NCBI GenBank assembly: GCA_030704615.1
Contig: CM060731.1
Location: 79,342,756 to 79,402,755 of the forward strand
Length of the DNA stretch: 60,000 nucleotides
Reading direction: 5' to 3'
DNA from: Takakia lepidozioides
Lineage: Eukaryota > Streptophyta > Takakiopsida > Takakiales > Takakiaceae
The translations under genes were made by a program, and so were the position numbers. The notes beneath the pieces are model-generated. The model did no database searches and was not told the origin of the DNA. It was given only the letters and a program-made list of their open reading frames with translations. Within the stretch, counting starts at the first letter, position 1; every line of letters starts with the position of its first letter. This document shows positions 46,401-59,405 of this stretch, in pieces.

Positions 46401-47627
46401 ATATCTAAGCAGGCAGAGATTGAAACACGGCCTGACAAGACCAAGCTGACTTTCGCAAGAACCTTTTAAACATCAGGAAGAATACCAAATCATGGTACTA
46501 ATAGGAGGCAGATATTGAAACGTAGCCTGGCAATAACCTATTGTGTGTGCTGCTTGTGTCTGTAGTCAGATAATGTCGGATCGATCTATGAATCTGGACC
46601 CACACTCGATCCCTGCTCCTTCAGCTATCCATGCCTGTGCTTGCAAGGTGAACGATGGCGGAAAACGCAAAGCTTCTGCAGTTCAAGAACATCAAGATCT
46701 GGGCATTGCGGGCAATTCCTAAAACGTTGGCGCGGCAATTTCTATTGGCCTATTTCGCGCGGGCATTCCGGGCAGGTTCCAAAGAAATTGACGACAACGA
46801 TGACGTGGCTACAATGACGTGGCACTATGACACCCTATTCCTGCTCTACGCTAAACTAGCTTCCGACCTTGGGTCGTCTCTAGAATGACGTTTTAAGAAA
46901 AAGCAAATAAAGGGCTTCCTCCCCTTTAAAAACAAACAAAAACAAAACAAAGAAAAACATACACGCCACTCGTGTATATTGGCCTGTGGGCCTGGGGTTC
47001 GAACCCCTGTCATCTGTCTCTCTGCCTTCAGGCTGGGACTCTGCCCCTGTAACTTAATGCCTCCACGGCTCAGAAAGGGGGTTTCTTTTCCCCCTCAAGG
47101 CCCAGTTGCTGGGGCTGGTGTTTCCTTAAAAGAAAATTGTGGTGAAAAGGACGAAAAGAGAGAGTAAAGGCAAGATGGTAAGTTGGAGAGGGCAAGGTAA
47201 GGAAGGAAGTGTGGCAGACGCGGGTGCATGACGAAGAAACAAGGCGATGGTGGCCGGGCGGAGGGTCCCCTGTACGTCTTCTCGGATTCTTGTTGCAGGT
47301 CCCGTGTGTTCTGTGATGTTCCGGGATCGGTAGATAGGCCTGACTCCCCTAATGTGTGTTTTGTGCAGCTTGCGGGGCTATGGTGCTAGTGTAGCAGCCT
47401 CGCAGTGTTGCGCCCGCAACCTGTTGGTTGTTGGCATGGAGATCTGCTGCTGTTGTGGAGCTTATGGATCTCAATGAACACTATCATGGTTTTTGGCTGT
47501 GACTTTGTCGTTTAGAAGTGCTGCTGTGTTAGATTGGAAAGACGCTCTCCTGGCGCAGCAGAGACCCTAATTACAGAGGGGAGGAGAGAAAGCAGGAAGG
47601 AGAGAAAGGAGAGGAGTGAGGCGGAGA
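46401..47627. other. FEX upstream region; one unassigned small open frame
   Basis: An ATG-started 77-codon frame at 46,655-46,888 (MAENAKLLQFKNIKIWALRA...) has no known motif. A palindromic B-box-like GGGGTTCGAACCCC at about 46,994-47,007 suggests a SINE scrap, without a convincing A box. The 47,160-47,627 part should contain the FEX promoter and 5' UTR, GA-rich near the start codon. Confidence 0.4.
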
Positions 47628-50600
47628 ATGGAGCAGGGGGGAGAAGAGGAGGAGGAGGAGGAGGAGGGAGAGGCAAGGTCTGCTGCTCCTGGAATTGAGA
47701 GCGTGATGGTCCACGATCGGCAGGGTCGGCAGGGCGTGTTTGACCCCACGTATAGAGACGTGGAAATGAAAAGGCAAGGGGGAGAAGAGGAAGCAGAGGA
47801 GGAGGAGGCAAGGTCCGGGGAACCTGGACTCGAGAGCGTGATGGTACACGATCGGCAGGGCGAGTATGACCCCAGGTATAGAGACGCGGAAATGAAGAGG
47901 TTTGTGTTCTCAAGTTCTCTGCCAGAGCAGTCAGATGGCAATGATGGCACAGCGCGGGATCGAGGAGGCTACCGTTGCAGACCTGAGATACGTGTTGGCG
48001 CTGAGCAACAGTTTCCTCGTGCGGAGGAGCCTGTTGCTCAGCAGTTGGCATCTTTCTCGAGAATACCTGTGGTATGTTCATTTGTCAACGTCAAGGCATT
48101 GAATGTTGTGAAACAGAAAGTAATCTAGATTACGTGATTGCCTTCCTTCTCTTTCGAAGATAGCCACCTAACAGTTGAGGGATTTTGGAGTGATTTGGCA
48201 TTGCTCTTTGCTTGGAGCTTTTGATGTGATGGCTGACAAAGATTTTGAATCTTTGTCAAAAATGTCTACAGGCCAGGTCAGTGAAGTTGCCTCCTGCCCT
48301 GGAATATTTGTCAGCACTGGCTCATTTGGCAACATTTGGCATTTTGGGGGTCAGAGCTGAACCTCTTTTCTTTGCTTTCTCTGTTATGTCTTCCATGTGA
48401 AACTGTCAGCCTTCATGAAATCAATGCTTTATATGATGCTTGGTGTTGAGAGTTGTGTAAATAATCATGAGAGTCATTTTATACTCGTTAAATTTACCCG
48501 GTGCTTTCTCTTAGCAACTTTTACAAGCTCAAACAGCATATTTCACCTTGAAATTATGACCTAAAGAGGAAAACGGTCTGGTTTATTATCCATGAGTTTG
48601 TGACTCTATCCCTCCAGAATGTGGATCGAACAGATTTTACTGCTGAGATCCATTTAATTGCAAGTATGTCGTGGATTTAAGATCCTGTCTGAGAAGGTCC
48701 TACAGGTTACACAAGGGTCAATCTATAGTTAGCCGTGCTAAACTAATATAAGAGCTTTTTTAACATCCAGGAAGAAGACAAAGGTGGGTTTTTCTTTGTT
48801 TTTCCTTCTCTGGATAGGCTTAGGGTAAAGATATGGTCGTGCGGCCCCTATATCTCTGGAAGCCCGTGTGACCTTCATGGAAACACTTGTAGTCCAAATC
48901 AACCTTGAGACGGGTGCTTATTATCGTAATTAACAGCGAAGGGGTATCATTTCAGTCATCCAAACAAGGAGGGCAAGACCCTCTACCGTAGGATGGCCAC
49001 TAATTAGCTTGTTTACAATGCCATCACACGCACTAGCTTTATAGCCCTTTAGATGTACTATTCCTTCGTTGCGTTTTATCCCTTTGTGATATACTCCAGT
49101 TCATCAGGGCTGTTTTGGACCGTAGACACAGTGTTTATACTGTACCCTTCCATTCTTCAGAAAACACCTCAATATTAGAGTTAGATCCATTGCCAAAGGC
49201 TGTAGTGCATTTCAAAGGCTTTCCCAGTCTCAACACCAAAGAAGTTGCCACTGCACCCTTGTTATTCCTTAAAACTTCTAGTTGCTGACTGTTTTTCGGC
49301 TTGTACAAATACTGTAAGGCCAACCTGAATTTTTTATCACTGTGGTGGTTCAAGTTAATGTCATGGTACAACCCTTCCCAATAATTTCTCTTCTGAGCCA
49401 GTACCAGTCAATTTACATCCTTGGACAGCTGGTAATATCTCGACCACAGCTATCAGTCATCTTTTTGATGACAGCTTTAAAGTTTTTTGGAGTAGAAAGA
49501 GATGTTCAGTAACTGGTAATGCAAGCAACAAGAATCTTTGGTTTATAAGTCGTGCCTCAAACAAATCTTGCGTTTTGTAATTTTCTATTCAAACAACATC
49601 TCCAAGAAACAATCTTGAGGAGACAGTACTTACGGGGTGAGTGCAATATGAGCACTTGTGTGCAAAACTGCCACCAAGGCTCTGCAGAGGACATGATCAG
49701 TAGTACCACTTGAAGACATTCCATAGCATATGCGAAGGCCTTGCATTGTGACACGGAGAAAAACAGGCCTCAGGACTGATTCAAAGTCTTACACCGTACC
49801 AGATGAGAAAACGTAAATGGGAAATTCAAGAATCCAATTAGTGACGTCCTGGAGACGCAAAAAACTTCAGTATGCAGCCGCATTGTATTCAAAAGCAGGG
49901 GACGTTAAACTATGACAACGCATAGTGGACTGTCTAGTCTCTTGGGATTTCGTTGTGGGTTTGCCTATTCGAAGGAAAAGAAACACAGCACCCAGGGCCC
50001 TTTGTTGGGAAACAGACACTGCATAGCAAGGACTTTGTGTCAGGCTTTGCAGATGCCGTCTTAAGGGCACACCCGTGTGTGTAAGAGACACAGGTTGGAT
50101 CTGTCTATTCCTGTTTATAGACAACAACAGCCTTTAAGGAATGCACCGTTATATTTCCTCTTGATCCAGTTGAGTTGACTTTGATCCATATAGGTGGTCA
50201 GGGTGTGGTGGTGTGCCTGTGTAGGATCAAACATGACATACACAGGTTTCCCTCCCATCTTGGACATGCCACAGAGGTAGGCAGAATGCTTCATGGTTTT
50301 TCATGAGTTGCTATAGTGCACAATGATAGTGAGTTGGAGATAGCTCTGGGTGATGCAGATTGCTGCTATGTCAAGCAGCATTGTATTGTAATTTGTTTTC
50401 AAACATCACCGCTATCAAATCTTTGCAAACTTACCACATATATGGTTTACATATATGGAAACTTGATCATAGAGCTTGGACATCTTAGGTTCTGGAAATG
50501 AGCCCATGATAACCTCATAGTAATATATAGACGACCATGCACTGTATCACTAGCTTAGCAGAATGGAAAAACACTCAAGTATAGGTTAGATCCCTGGACA

Positions 50601-50999
50601 TGGGCAACCCGCTGTGATGGGATTCTTTCACAAAGTCCTGGCATATTACCATAACATTGGTTGCTCACTGGTAGTAAGAAGCCTTCTCATATCTGCAAAA
50701 CAACTACATATCCAGCTGTGATTTTAGACAAGAACTTAAAAAATTGGCCCTTGCCTGCACTTGTCCCGAAAATCAATGCATGAATATGATGTGGGAAGAT
50801 GTGACAGTAGCCATTGTTCTGCTATTGCATACAGTGCAAAGGCAGCACGTCACTTGCCATCATTATGCAAGAGCGATAGTGGAAGACACAAAGCCCTAAT
50901 TGCACTTGGCATAAGAAAGGATAAACCAAAGGAGAACAAAATAGATTTTCAAATTTCTGCTTGAAGAGAAAGTTAAGAAAAAGATTCTCTGCTTGTGTG

Positions 51000-51039
<40 letters not shown>

Positions 51040-53027
51040 TTGCAGAGATTCTTACTACCATGTATAATTGCACAGGTGTTGATCAGATATGGTCTGGAGA
51101 TAGTTTGGGGCCCTGGCTATGCAAATGTGACATCCCCAAATGGTGCCCTGTTCATTGACCTTCCTGCAAACATGGTGAGCCAGGCTGATGACATGGTGGG
51201 ACCATGGGAGCTAAGTTGAGAACCAAGTATGCAGGAAGTGCTTGTTATCTTGCTGGTTTGGTTTTGTGAGCAGGCTCCATATTGGTGTGGGAAAGAACCT
51301 CTCCCCCTCCATGTATCTTCGGATTGTCAAGAAATCGTGTGAATCTTTTGCTATGATGGATAAGTGAGAAGGGGAAACTGCAAATGGATAGAGAGAGGGG
51401 CTATCTGATAGAAGCTTTTACTGTGGGTGGGGTGGCAGCTGGGTTCGTATTTTATGGGTTGGGTGGGAGTCGTGTTCAAGAAGGACATTGCAATGTATTC
51501 GGAGCTTCTAGCAATTGGGCTATCCACAGGACTCATGGGCAGCATCACTACATACGCTTCATGGAACCAGCAAATTCTTAACATGGTAGCAAAGGGACTC
51601 TGGTGGCAGGCTATCTGGGGGCTGCTTCTTGGTGGGTTCTTGTCTTGTTCTTTGTTTTGTTACAAAATACAGACATCTTAATTGTTAGTAGATATGCTAT
51701 CCATGGTCATTGTGCAGCTTTCTTGGTCACCTTTCTGGGCAGCAGCCCAGAAGGAAACATGCACCCAAAAGGAATGGGAAGATTTATAGTAATAATGGTG
51801 CCAGAGTACTTACAACACTTTGGTTTTGATCTGGCTATTGGCGATTCTAGCACCATACACACTTTATGCTTGACGGGCCAGCCAGCACTTCAGCGAGAGC
51901 TTATTGCAGATTCGTCAATTGCATTTCTTTTGCTGCTACTCTCAGTTGACCCACCAACTTATTTGCAATCCTTGCTCCAATCACTTTTACCTCTCACAAC
52001 ATGTTGACCACAGTTGCACCAGAAATATGCTGAGGGGGGGGAGCGGTTGAAGCTTCGCAGGGGTGGAGTTGTCCCAGTCTTCCCTGATATTGGGTATGGA
52101 ATCTGCCAAGTTGCTGGAGTCAGCCATTGCCTACTTCAGGCCTAGACATACCCACAATGGGGTGGGGACGTCACAAAGGCTCACCGTTGACAATTTTTGG
52201 CGTCACAGAGTGAGCTTGCTGCTCTTTTTGGGGATAAGTTGCACCCTGTGGTTTTCAGCAGTTATCCTCACTATCATGGACAGCAATGTTGCTACTCGAA
52301 GGCAGTTGTGGTTGGCTTGTGTGGTTGCTCCTCCGGGTGTTTGGGCTCGCTGGTTACTTGCTCGGTTGAATGGACAAGGAATAGGACCCAAGGGCTATGC
52401 CAGATGGCTTCCTGTGGGGACCTTCTTGACTAATGTTATTGCCTCGACTCTGGAGGCGATCCTTGCAGTTGTCCTGATGGTGGTACGTGTTCCTTCATTA
52501 CATGGCTTGACAGCCTTGAGTTTTGTTCTGTTTAATATTTAGAGAACTGATCGCCAGAGTTTTATGGCTTTAGTAGCAATTGGGGATACTGAATTCCTGG
52601 CTGGAACTCATCGGATGGTTGTCGAGTTCTTGAAAAGATGTCCTGACTTCTAGCACACATTGTATAATCATGTTGTAGGTTGGTGGACCTTTTAATGTAG
52701 CTCTACCTGGTTCAATGGTTATTACCAAAATCTTACACACTGACCATCCTATTTTCTTCGAGCTCTTTGTAGGTAGCAAAGATTGAGGGCAATGAACGAC
52801 CGAGCAGGGATGCAGAGCTCCTGGTCAAGAGTCTACAGATTGGCTTTCTAGGATGCATGAGCACAGTATCCACTTTTGTGGTTGAGAATTATTCGCTTTA
52901 CCAAGGCAGCAAGCCATGGCGTGCTTTTGCCTATGTTGGCATCATGCTTCTCTCCTGCTCTGCAATGGGTTTTATTGTCTACTGCATTCCAGTGTTCGCG
53001 CGGGCAATATCCGTCCACAGTGGCTAA
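47628..53027 (+). CDS. FEX: Fluoride export protein (FEX), two CrcB domains
   Basis: Fluoride channel of the plasma membrane; eukaryotic FEX fuses two CrcB units. Six exons join in phase: 47,628-48,071; 48,272-48,349; 51,076-51,174; 51,439-51,631; 52,061-52,482; 52,773-53,027, giving about 496 residues. The N-terminal exon is an acidic, cytosolic-looking region with a duplicated module (ESVMVHDRQG...YRDxEMKR, offset about 135 bp). Domain 1 begins at LEYLSALAHLATFGILG, continues with LPANMLGSYFMGWVGVVF and LSTGLMGSITTYASW. Domain 2 starts at HRVSLLLFLGISCTLWF, has GTFLTNVIAS and FLGCMSTVSTFVVEN and ends with helix VGIMLLSCSAMGFIVY. Both halves keep the Ser/Thr-rich turn before the conserved aromatic, expected near the fluoride pores. 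The first true ATG is at 47,628, 12 bp after an in-frame GTG. Intron 2 (2,726 bp) is exceptionally long and contains a TilS-derived copy. The gene looks intact. Confidence 0.9.
49500..50045 (-). pseudogene. Partial copy of TilS (end of exon 7, intron 7, exon 8, part of intron 8) in FEX intron 2
   Basis: Colinear, same orientation, with 18,110-18,660: AAGCAACAAGAATCTTT, ATCTCCAAGAAACAATCTT, GCAAAACTGCCACCAAG, GACACGGAGAAAA, CAGGCCTCAGGACTGATTCA, TCTTGGGATTTC and GGGAAACAGACAC occur in both, in the same order. The copy lacks about 20 bp of exon 8 (around TTTCCACATCAATGG in the parent) and its exon 8 donor has changed. Introns are included, so this is a DNA-level duplication and not a processed copy. 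Confidence 0.88.
51005..51036 (+). repeat. (GA)n microsatellite just before FEX exon 3
   Basis: About 15 GA units, 40 bp upstream of the acceptor at 51,075. Length variation here could affect recognition of exon 3. Confidence 0.9.
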
Positions 53028-56000
53028 GCACTGTTTCCATTACGGAGTATGCCCTTAAGGTTATGCCACATCCCAAGGTCACAGGAAGAAGTCCATGATA
53101 TATGAGTTTACTTTCTGGGGTCTGTCTTAAGACTAAGACCATATGCAATAGTCTGTGCATTGTGCTTTTCAAGTCCTTTTGATATTACTCTGGTCAGGTT
53201 GGCCCTATCTGGCAATGTTAGGTGGATTGAAGTAGACCTCCATGGCAATCTGTTGATTCCAGAGTTTGTAGGCCCTTTTGTGAGTAACGCTTCTCCTGTA
53301 TTAAGTCAGATGTTATGCCACAGTTATTAGCAGCAGATCAAACTGGCATCACGGAGAGTTATACTGCCAGAGCGCAATATGGAAGACCTACAGGAGGTTC
53401 TTGCCAGTATTTTTGCCAACATGGAGGTATTTCAGATCTGCTCTTGCATTATTAGCGAAGAACAGACTCATTGCAGTATCCTAAGTTAGATTTAGATTCA
53501 ATACATCTGGGCAAACTCATGTCTTGGACTTTCTTTGTGACCGTCTTTGAAGGTTTGATGTGCTCTCACCCTCTGAGCCCAGTTGAACTTCAGTGAACGC
53601 TTAGATACAAAGTAATCCAAATCCAAAGCCAGTGTTCAAGTGCAGCTCTGGTTAAGAAGATTAGGTGAAAGTTTGGGTTTTATGAAAGAAATTGTTTGTG
53701 TATCTGATGATCAATTGGGGATTGCAATGATGTGCACAGATTTTGCTGGCAAAGCAAATGAAGGAGGGCTGCACCAAGCTTTTGAGTGTGGCTGCCCTTC
53801 GAAGTGGCTGTAGTGGCTATAGGGTTGTAAGCCACGCACAGACATATTGTATAACATAGGGCCTGTATTTGTAACTGCGGGCACTCAGTCCAGGAGGGAT
53901 TAGTGTTTGTAGGTGATGAAGTCGCTTCTCAGCCCGTGGTTAACACAGATGGAGATTATTGGACTGATATGAGAATGTATTTTGCATTTATGAACAGACA
54001 AACAATGCACGTTGGATAGTGCCTTGTTTTAACCATGAAATGTGATATTGTAACTGACCTTTCAGATAGATTGCCTGCTCGAAGAGAAGTTTTCTCACAA
54101 ATGAGAAAATCAGTGTGACATTTGCAGATTTTGTGACAATTTTGAGATAACTAGCTTATGGGATTATACGAACTCACCTGTAGAAAACCTAGTTCATGGG
54201 ACTCATTCACTCTGTGAAGGGGAGAAATTTATCAAGAATTTGCAATTATAGAAGTTCATGAAACTGTGTTGCTCTGGTGCAAGGCAGGAGTGTAATTCAT
54301 CAACTTTAATTTCGTATCAAATGTTGGTGGTTCACCCATTTTGAGGGTACCGGGAGGATATGATTTTCATCTGACCATGATGAAAGGCACACTTTGTACA
54401 TAAGTACATTGTCAATGTTGTCTCTGAACCTCATGAGATCAGTAAACGTCGTTGCTGGTTTTCACTCTGTTAATCCATGGCACATGTCTATACCGTTTTA
54501 GATATTACGAGCTGAGAAAAGATGAAAATAATTTAGTTAATAAAGGCTCATAAGAAAATATATTGGGAAGAGTTGGACCGTGACTGGTAATGACGTAATG
54601 ACCATGCTTTGATATGACCTAATCGTGGACATAAATCAGTGGTTTGCATCCAAAGGAATATAATGCATTACTTTTTTAACCAGATATTCCAAGAGCTTTC
54701 GATCTTTATGCAACAGCAACTGGTACAGAGGTTCCATGTTGACAGCTGATGACAGTTAGGTCCATGAACATTTAAAATGTGTCATATCAGTTTCCTTCAA
54801 TCACGTGAATATGATTGGACATAATTTTTTAAAATTGTTAATGTTGCCTTTGAACCTCATGAGATCAGTAAACGTCGTTGCTGGCTTTCATTCTGCTAAT
54901 CCAAGGGACATGTCTCAACTTCAAAATCATGGTAAAGAAAATATTCTCTTGCTTACATCCATCTAGTTGTTCTTATATTTTGTGTTATCCATCCCTGCTT
55001 GTGTATAGTCTGGAGGTGGTTGTAATATACACGGTGCTAATGATAATTTAAGGTTACATAAAGGCTGACATTACGATAGAAAGAGGGCACACTATAGTTG
55101 TTGTTTTTATATATTTTTATAATAATTTAACATTTATGGAGTATGTGTGTTGTTGTGAATGTAATGAGATGACTCCCTCGACGACTCTCATGAGTGAGCT
55201 TGTAAGATGACTTGTTAATCAACAAAGGGCCTACTCACATGAGGCCTAGGCTTAAGAATAAAATAAAATAGGGCAAAATTAGTATTTCTTTTTTCTTTGT
55301 TTTTTAAGTGGAACAGAGGCCCTTGAAATCAACGTGAGAAGTCAGATGCCAGGAAAAAATAACCGCGGCAGGAGCCATGAGGCAAGTACTATCGTGGCTT
55401 GCTCTAGTAGTGGGATTCATACTTAAGAAAAAATTGGTTCTGACCTTGATTTTGATTAACCTTGTAAGATCAGAGAGCTCAAAGACACAAAAACAGGTCT
55501 ACTCCGGAAAGAGGGCTAAATTTTCTTTCCTATAACTCCATCAGCCTAGTTGCAACATCACCATCAACACTATGTCTGCTGACTCTGCATGTATATTTGA
55601 TCTGTCGTGCACCCAAGTATCGTGCCACAACATACATCGGTGTCCAACCACACTTCCTATCATATAATCCTAGAAAGCTATGCCACGATGATACGGAAAT
55701 GGTGAAAAGAGATGACCCCACTCTATCACGTTATATAAGTCAACCCAATGACACCTTTGCTAGAGGACTCCACCATACAAACCTCACCCACACTCCATCT
55801 CAAGTACTAGAGCTATGGCGGCGAGAGAGGCCTCGGGAGGCTCGAGTAAAAGAAGACGAGCCTTCCTGGATCTCACGTGGAGATAACCTATCCACGTCCC
55901 AAGTGAGGTTCGCCACCTCACTTGGCACATGGAACCAAATGAAGTCCCAATGCCCTCAAAATACAAATATAATGTATAAAGTCCTAATTAGCTAGAAATA

Positions 56001-56817
56001 ACTATTTCTAACTAACCACAACCAAAACCATGACAGTTGTTGTGCATCTAAGCATCGTGCCACAACATGCATCGTTGTCCAACCACACTTCCTAGCATAT
56101 AGTCCTAGGAAGCTATACCACAATCGGCCCCCTAGCGGGTGAATAGGTCCATCTAACACCGGGTAGCTGGCAAGTATCCACCCCAATAAGATCTCGCTTG
56201 GTCTTCCATCGCATAAATCCCAATATCTGAAGTTAATAGATCAAGAGGTCGGGTGCAAAAGTAGCCCCATCGTTAGGCGCCTTCATGCAATCCATGATCT
56301 TCAGTTGAGTATCCATAGCATTGAAGCCCCACTAGCTAGACCTTGTCAGCCACACCATTGTCATGCCCACTACCTCTGTCCAAGGCATCGTGGACACAAC
56401 TATTCTCCGATAGGAACCTCCTCAAGTGGCGGTGTCAAGCATCATATGTGCCACCCCCTTGAGCATTTGTCACACACCAACATGGTTGCAGCACCACCAG
56501 CATGCCCACATAGCATGCAATGCAACCCTGCAGGTACCACTGTAAAGATTATGATCCATCCTCCCATCCACATGTGGAGAGGACATGGCGCACAATTGCG
56601 CACATGGTCATTCCATACCATGTCATCTCGATCCTCCAGAATCAACACTCCTGAAAGAAATACCTCCCTGACCCTTAGAATCACACGTCCCGCTGTGACA
56701 TCCAAGGTCGTAGGTGTTGTCTGCTGCAGATATATGTAGTTCCTAAGGTTGAATCTCCAAACCCCCGGTCGATACGTCCATCCTCCACGTATAGTGGCAT
56801 ACCTCAATGTGTCTCAG
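53028..56817. other. Gene-poor stretch downstream of FEX with duplicated blocks
   Basis: I find no gene. Two direct duplications stand out. CTCATGAGATCAGTAAACGT is at about 54,431 and 54,857, in blocks of about 75 bp. ATCGTGCCACAACAT and GTCCAACCACACTTCCTA are near 55,618 and 56,053, in blocks of about 90 bp. At 55,300 a phrase GGAACAGAGGCCCTTGAAAT resembles one near 38,815. The frames at 55,597-55,995 and 56,305-56,739 carry no motif. Confidence 0.45.
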
Positions 56818-57046
56818 TGTTGGGCAATAGCTGTGATAAAATGAGAGCATTCAGATGAGAGAGAGAATGAGAGAGAATCTTTTTGTATATTACAAAGTAA
56901 CTACTAGGTAACTACTTAATAATGTTTTCTTCTTAGGTGCTATCCTAAGGAAGATGACTCTTCATAAGGAAGAGTCACATCTGTTCAGATATGAACTGTC
57001 ACAAATGTAGGGATGATGTGCTTCATAATCTAAATTAGGTCTAACA
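56818..57046 (-). repeat. 3' LTR of copia element
   Basis: On the element strand it starts TGTTAGACC directly after a purine-rich tract (AAGTGGGAG) and ends GCCCAACA, so it has TG...CA ends. Length is about 229 bp. There is no second copy in the window. Confidence 0.75.
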
Positions 57047-59405
57047 CTCCCACTTAGGAAGCATCATCCTCAGCTTCTCCTCCAAACAACCCTAACTTCT
57101 TCAGAAGATAGGAGTGTTTAACAAAGCCAAGTGGCTTTGTGATGATGTCGGCCACCATGTCCTCAGTAGGGTAGTAAACAACAAGGACATGTTTGTTGAG
57201 AACTTGTTCGCGAATGTAGTGGAATTGCATGTCGATGTGCTTGGTCCTATCGTGGAACTTGGTAGTGTCAATCAGAGCAATAGTTTTCTGATTATCATAA
57301 AAGATAGTAATGGGATCAGTGGCATTAAGAAAACCAAGGTCTTGGAGTAGATGACGGAGCCAAATAGCTTCAGTGCTAGCTTTAGTCAAGGCCATGTACT
57401 CGGCCTCTGTGCTAGACAAGGCAATGGCCCGTTGCTTGCGACTGGCCCAGGTAATAACACCAGCAGAAAGAATAAAAATGTATCCGGAGGTGGAATGCCT
57501 AGAATCAAGATTGCCACCCCAATCAGCATCAGAAAACCCATATAGAGGGCGAGGCTGAAGAACATGAGTGTATTGGAGATATAGATGTAGAGTGCCTTTG
57601 AGGTATCGAAAGATACGCTTAACGGCAGTCCAATGAGGACGACCATGATTAGACACTGGATAGGAAAGGTCGGGCCTAGTGCAAACCATTGCCCACATTA
57701 ATGAACCACAAGCAGATTTATAAGGAACAGTAAGCATGAACTGCTTAGCCTCGTCAGTGGTAGGGCAATCTTTGGTTGAAAGATGAAGTCCTAGTTCCAT
57801 AGGGGTGCGGAGGGGTTTGCTATCGTTCATATTAAACTCCTTGAGCTTTTGAAGGAGATACCACTTTTGAGAGAGTCGAATCCAGCCAGCAACTCTGTCC
57901 CGGGTAACTTCATGACCAACACAATGGTGGACTTCGCCTAAGTCGGTCATCTCAAACTCCTTGAGACAGTCTTTCAAATAAGTAAGGAGAGAGAGACTAT
58001 TACTTGTGATGAGGGTGTCGTCCATATAAAGGGCTAAGATTCCAAAATCAGGGTGTTTATCATAAATGTAGACATTGGAATCAGCCGTAAAGCGAAGAAA
58101 ACCAATTTTAAGAAGGAAAGTATTGATACGTTGATATCACATGCAAGAGGACTGTTTGAGTCCATAGATAGATTGGTGTAACTTGCAAGCTCATTGGAGA
58201 TCCCCGGCACTTTCAAGGCCATCGGGAATCTGCATATAAATATCTTCGTCCAATATCCCATTAAGGAATGCAGTTTTGACATCTAATTGGTGGACATGAA
58301 GATCATATTGAGCCGCAAGTGCGAGAATAACCCGAATGGAAGCAATCTTCACCACAGGGAGCGAGAATGTCTCGTGGTCGTCAACTCGTAGGATTGTGTA
58401 AAGCCCTTGGGCACTAACCTTGCTTTGTAGCGTGCAATGGAGCCGTCAGGATTCATCTTCAGCTTGTAAACCCATTTGCAGCCTACAGCTTGGCATCCAG
58501 AAGGAAGAGCTGTAATGGTCCAAGTATGCTTGCGCTCCATAGAAAGAAGCTCATCTTCCATAGCAGCGTGCCATTGAGGGGCATCTGGTCTGGAAAGGGC
58601 TTGATTATAAGTCGTGGGCTCAGTGAGGTCAACAGAGTGAGTGAAGAAAACGTGCTTCCTAGGGGTGGTAGGTCGAGCTAGACTGGATGGGGGTGAATAG
58701 GGTGTGGTTGGTATCCTGATTCGGATACGATTGCTGACGTAATTGGTTGTAATCATGGCCTCTCCCCAATAGATCGCACCATCTTCACGAGGGTTTGGTT
58801 CATGCGCTCTGCAACACCATTATGTTGAGGGGTATGAGGAACTGTCAACTGCCTATGTATCCCATACTGAGCACAGAAGTTGGTAAAGGCTTGCGAAACG
58901 TGCCTCCACTGTCAGTTCAGAGAACCTGAACTGTTTTGTGGAGTTGATTTTCAGCATAGCTTTTCCACTCTTTGAAAGTGTGGAGAGCATGAGACTTCTT
59001 GCGTAATAAATACACCCTAGTGTAACGCGAGTAGTCATCAATTAAAGTCATAAAGTAACGAAAACCAGAATGGGTTGCAGGTGTAAGAGGTCCACATATG
59101 TCTGAGTGAACCAGACCTAGAAGCTTAGTAGCACGACTAGCACCATCCTTAGGGAAGGGCTTACGGTTGTGTTGTCCTTGGATACAAGTCACACAGGGAG
59201 AAAGTTTGTTCAGATTCATAGGAGCAATGCCCCAAACCATGTTGCCAATGAACAGTTGGTGAAGCCGAGCTTGGCCAATATGGCCAAGACGCCGATGCCA
59301 CACTTCAGCAGATGTGGCAGTAGATGTTGGGATGGCAACAATGGGAGGGGGAGGGAAGGACTCACCAAGTTTGTTTCCTAATGAGGCCAACTTGTGGGTT
59401 TGCAT
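56818..59405 (-). mobile_element. Ty1/copia retrotransposon, 5'-truncated: integrase, reverse transcriptase, RNase H, 3' LTR
   Basis: Minus strand, in copia order. Integrase is at about 58,760-59,405: zinc-finger part HRRLGHIGQARLHQL and CVTCIQGQ, first Asp in LVHSDICGPL, then [20 protein letters not shown] with the Glu after a frame change. Reverse transcriptase runs from [17 protein letters not shown] and [20 protein letters not shown] near 58,400-58,600 to YMDDTLITS near 58,020. The RNase H part has GFSDADWGGNLDSRHSTSGY, LSSTEAEYMAL and DMVADIITKPL, and ends at 57,054 beside the purine tract and LTR. Gag, protease and the 5' LTR are absent. At least two frame changes (near 58,910 and around 58,030-58,350) make it inactive. 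Confidence 0.92.

Noticed and set aside
46990-47010. GGGGTTCGAACCCC as the T-arm of a tRNA
   Set aside because: Perfect B-box-like palindrome, but no D-arm, anticodon arm or acceptor can be found around it on either strand.
47512-48081. 189-codon minus-strand frame with Pro/Leu runs
   Set aside because: It is the shadow of the acidic first exon of FEX; the plus strand splices in phase to the CrcB domains.
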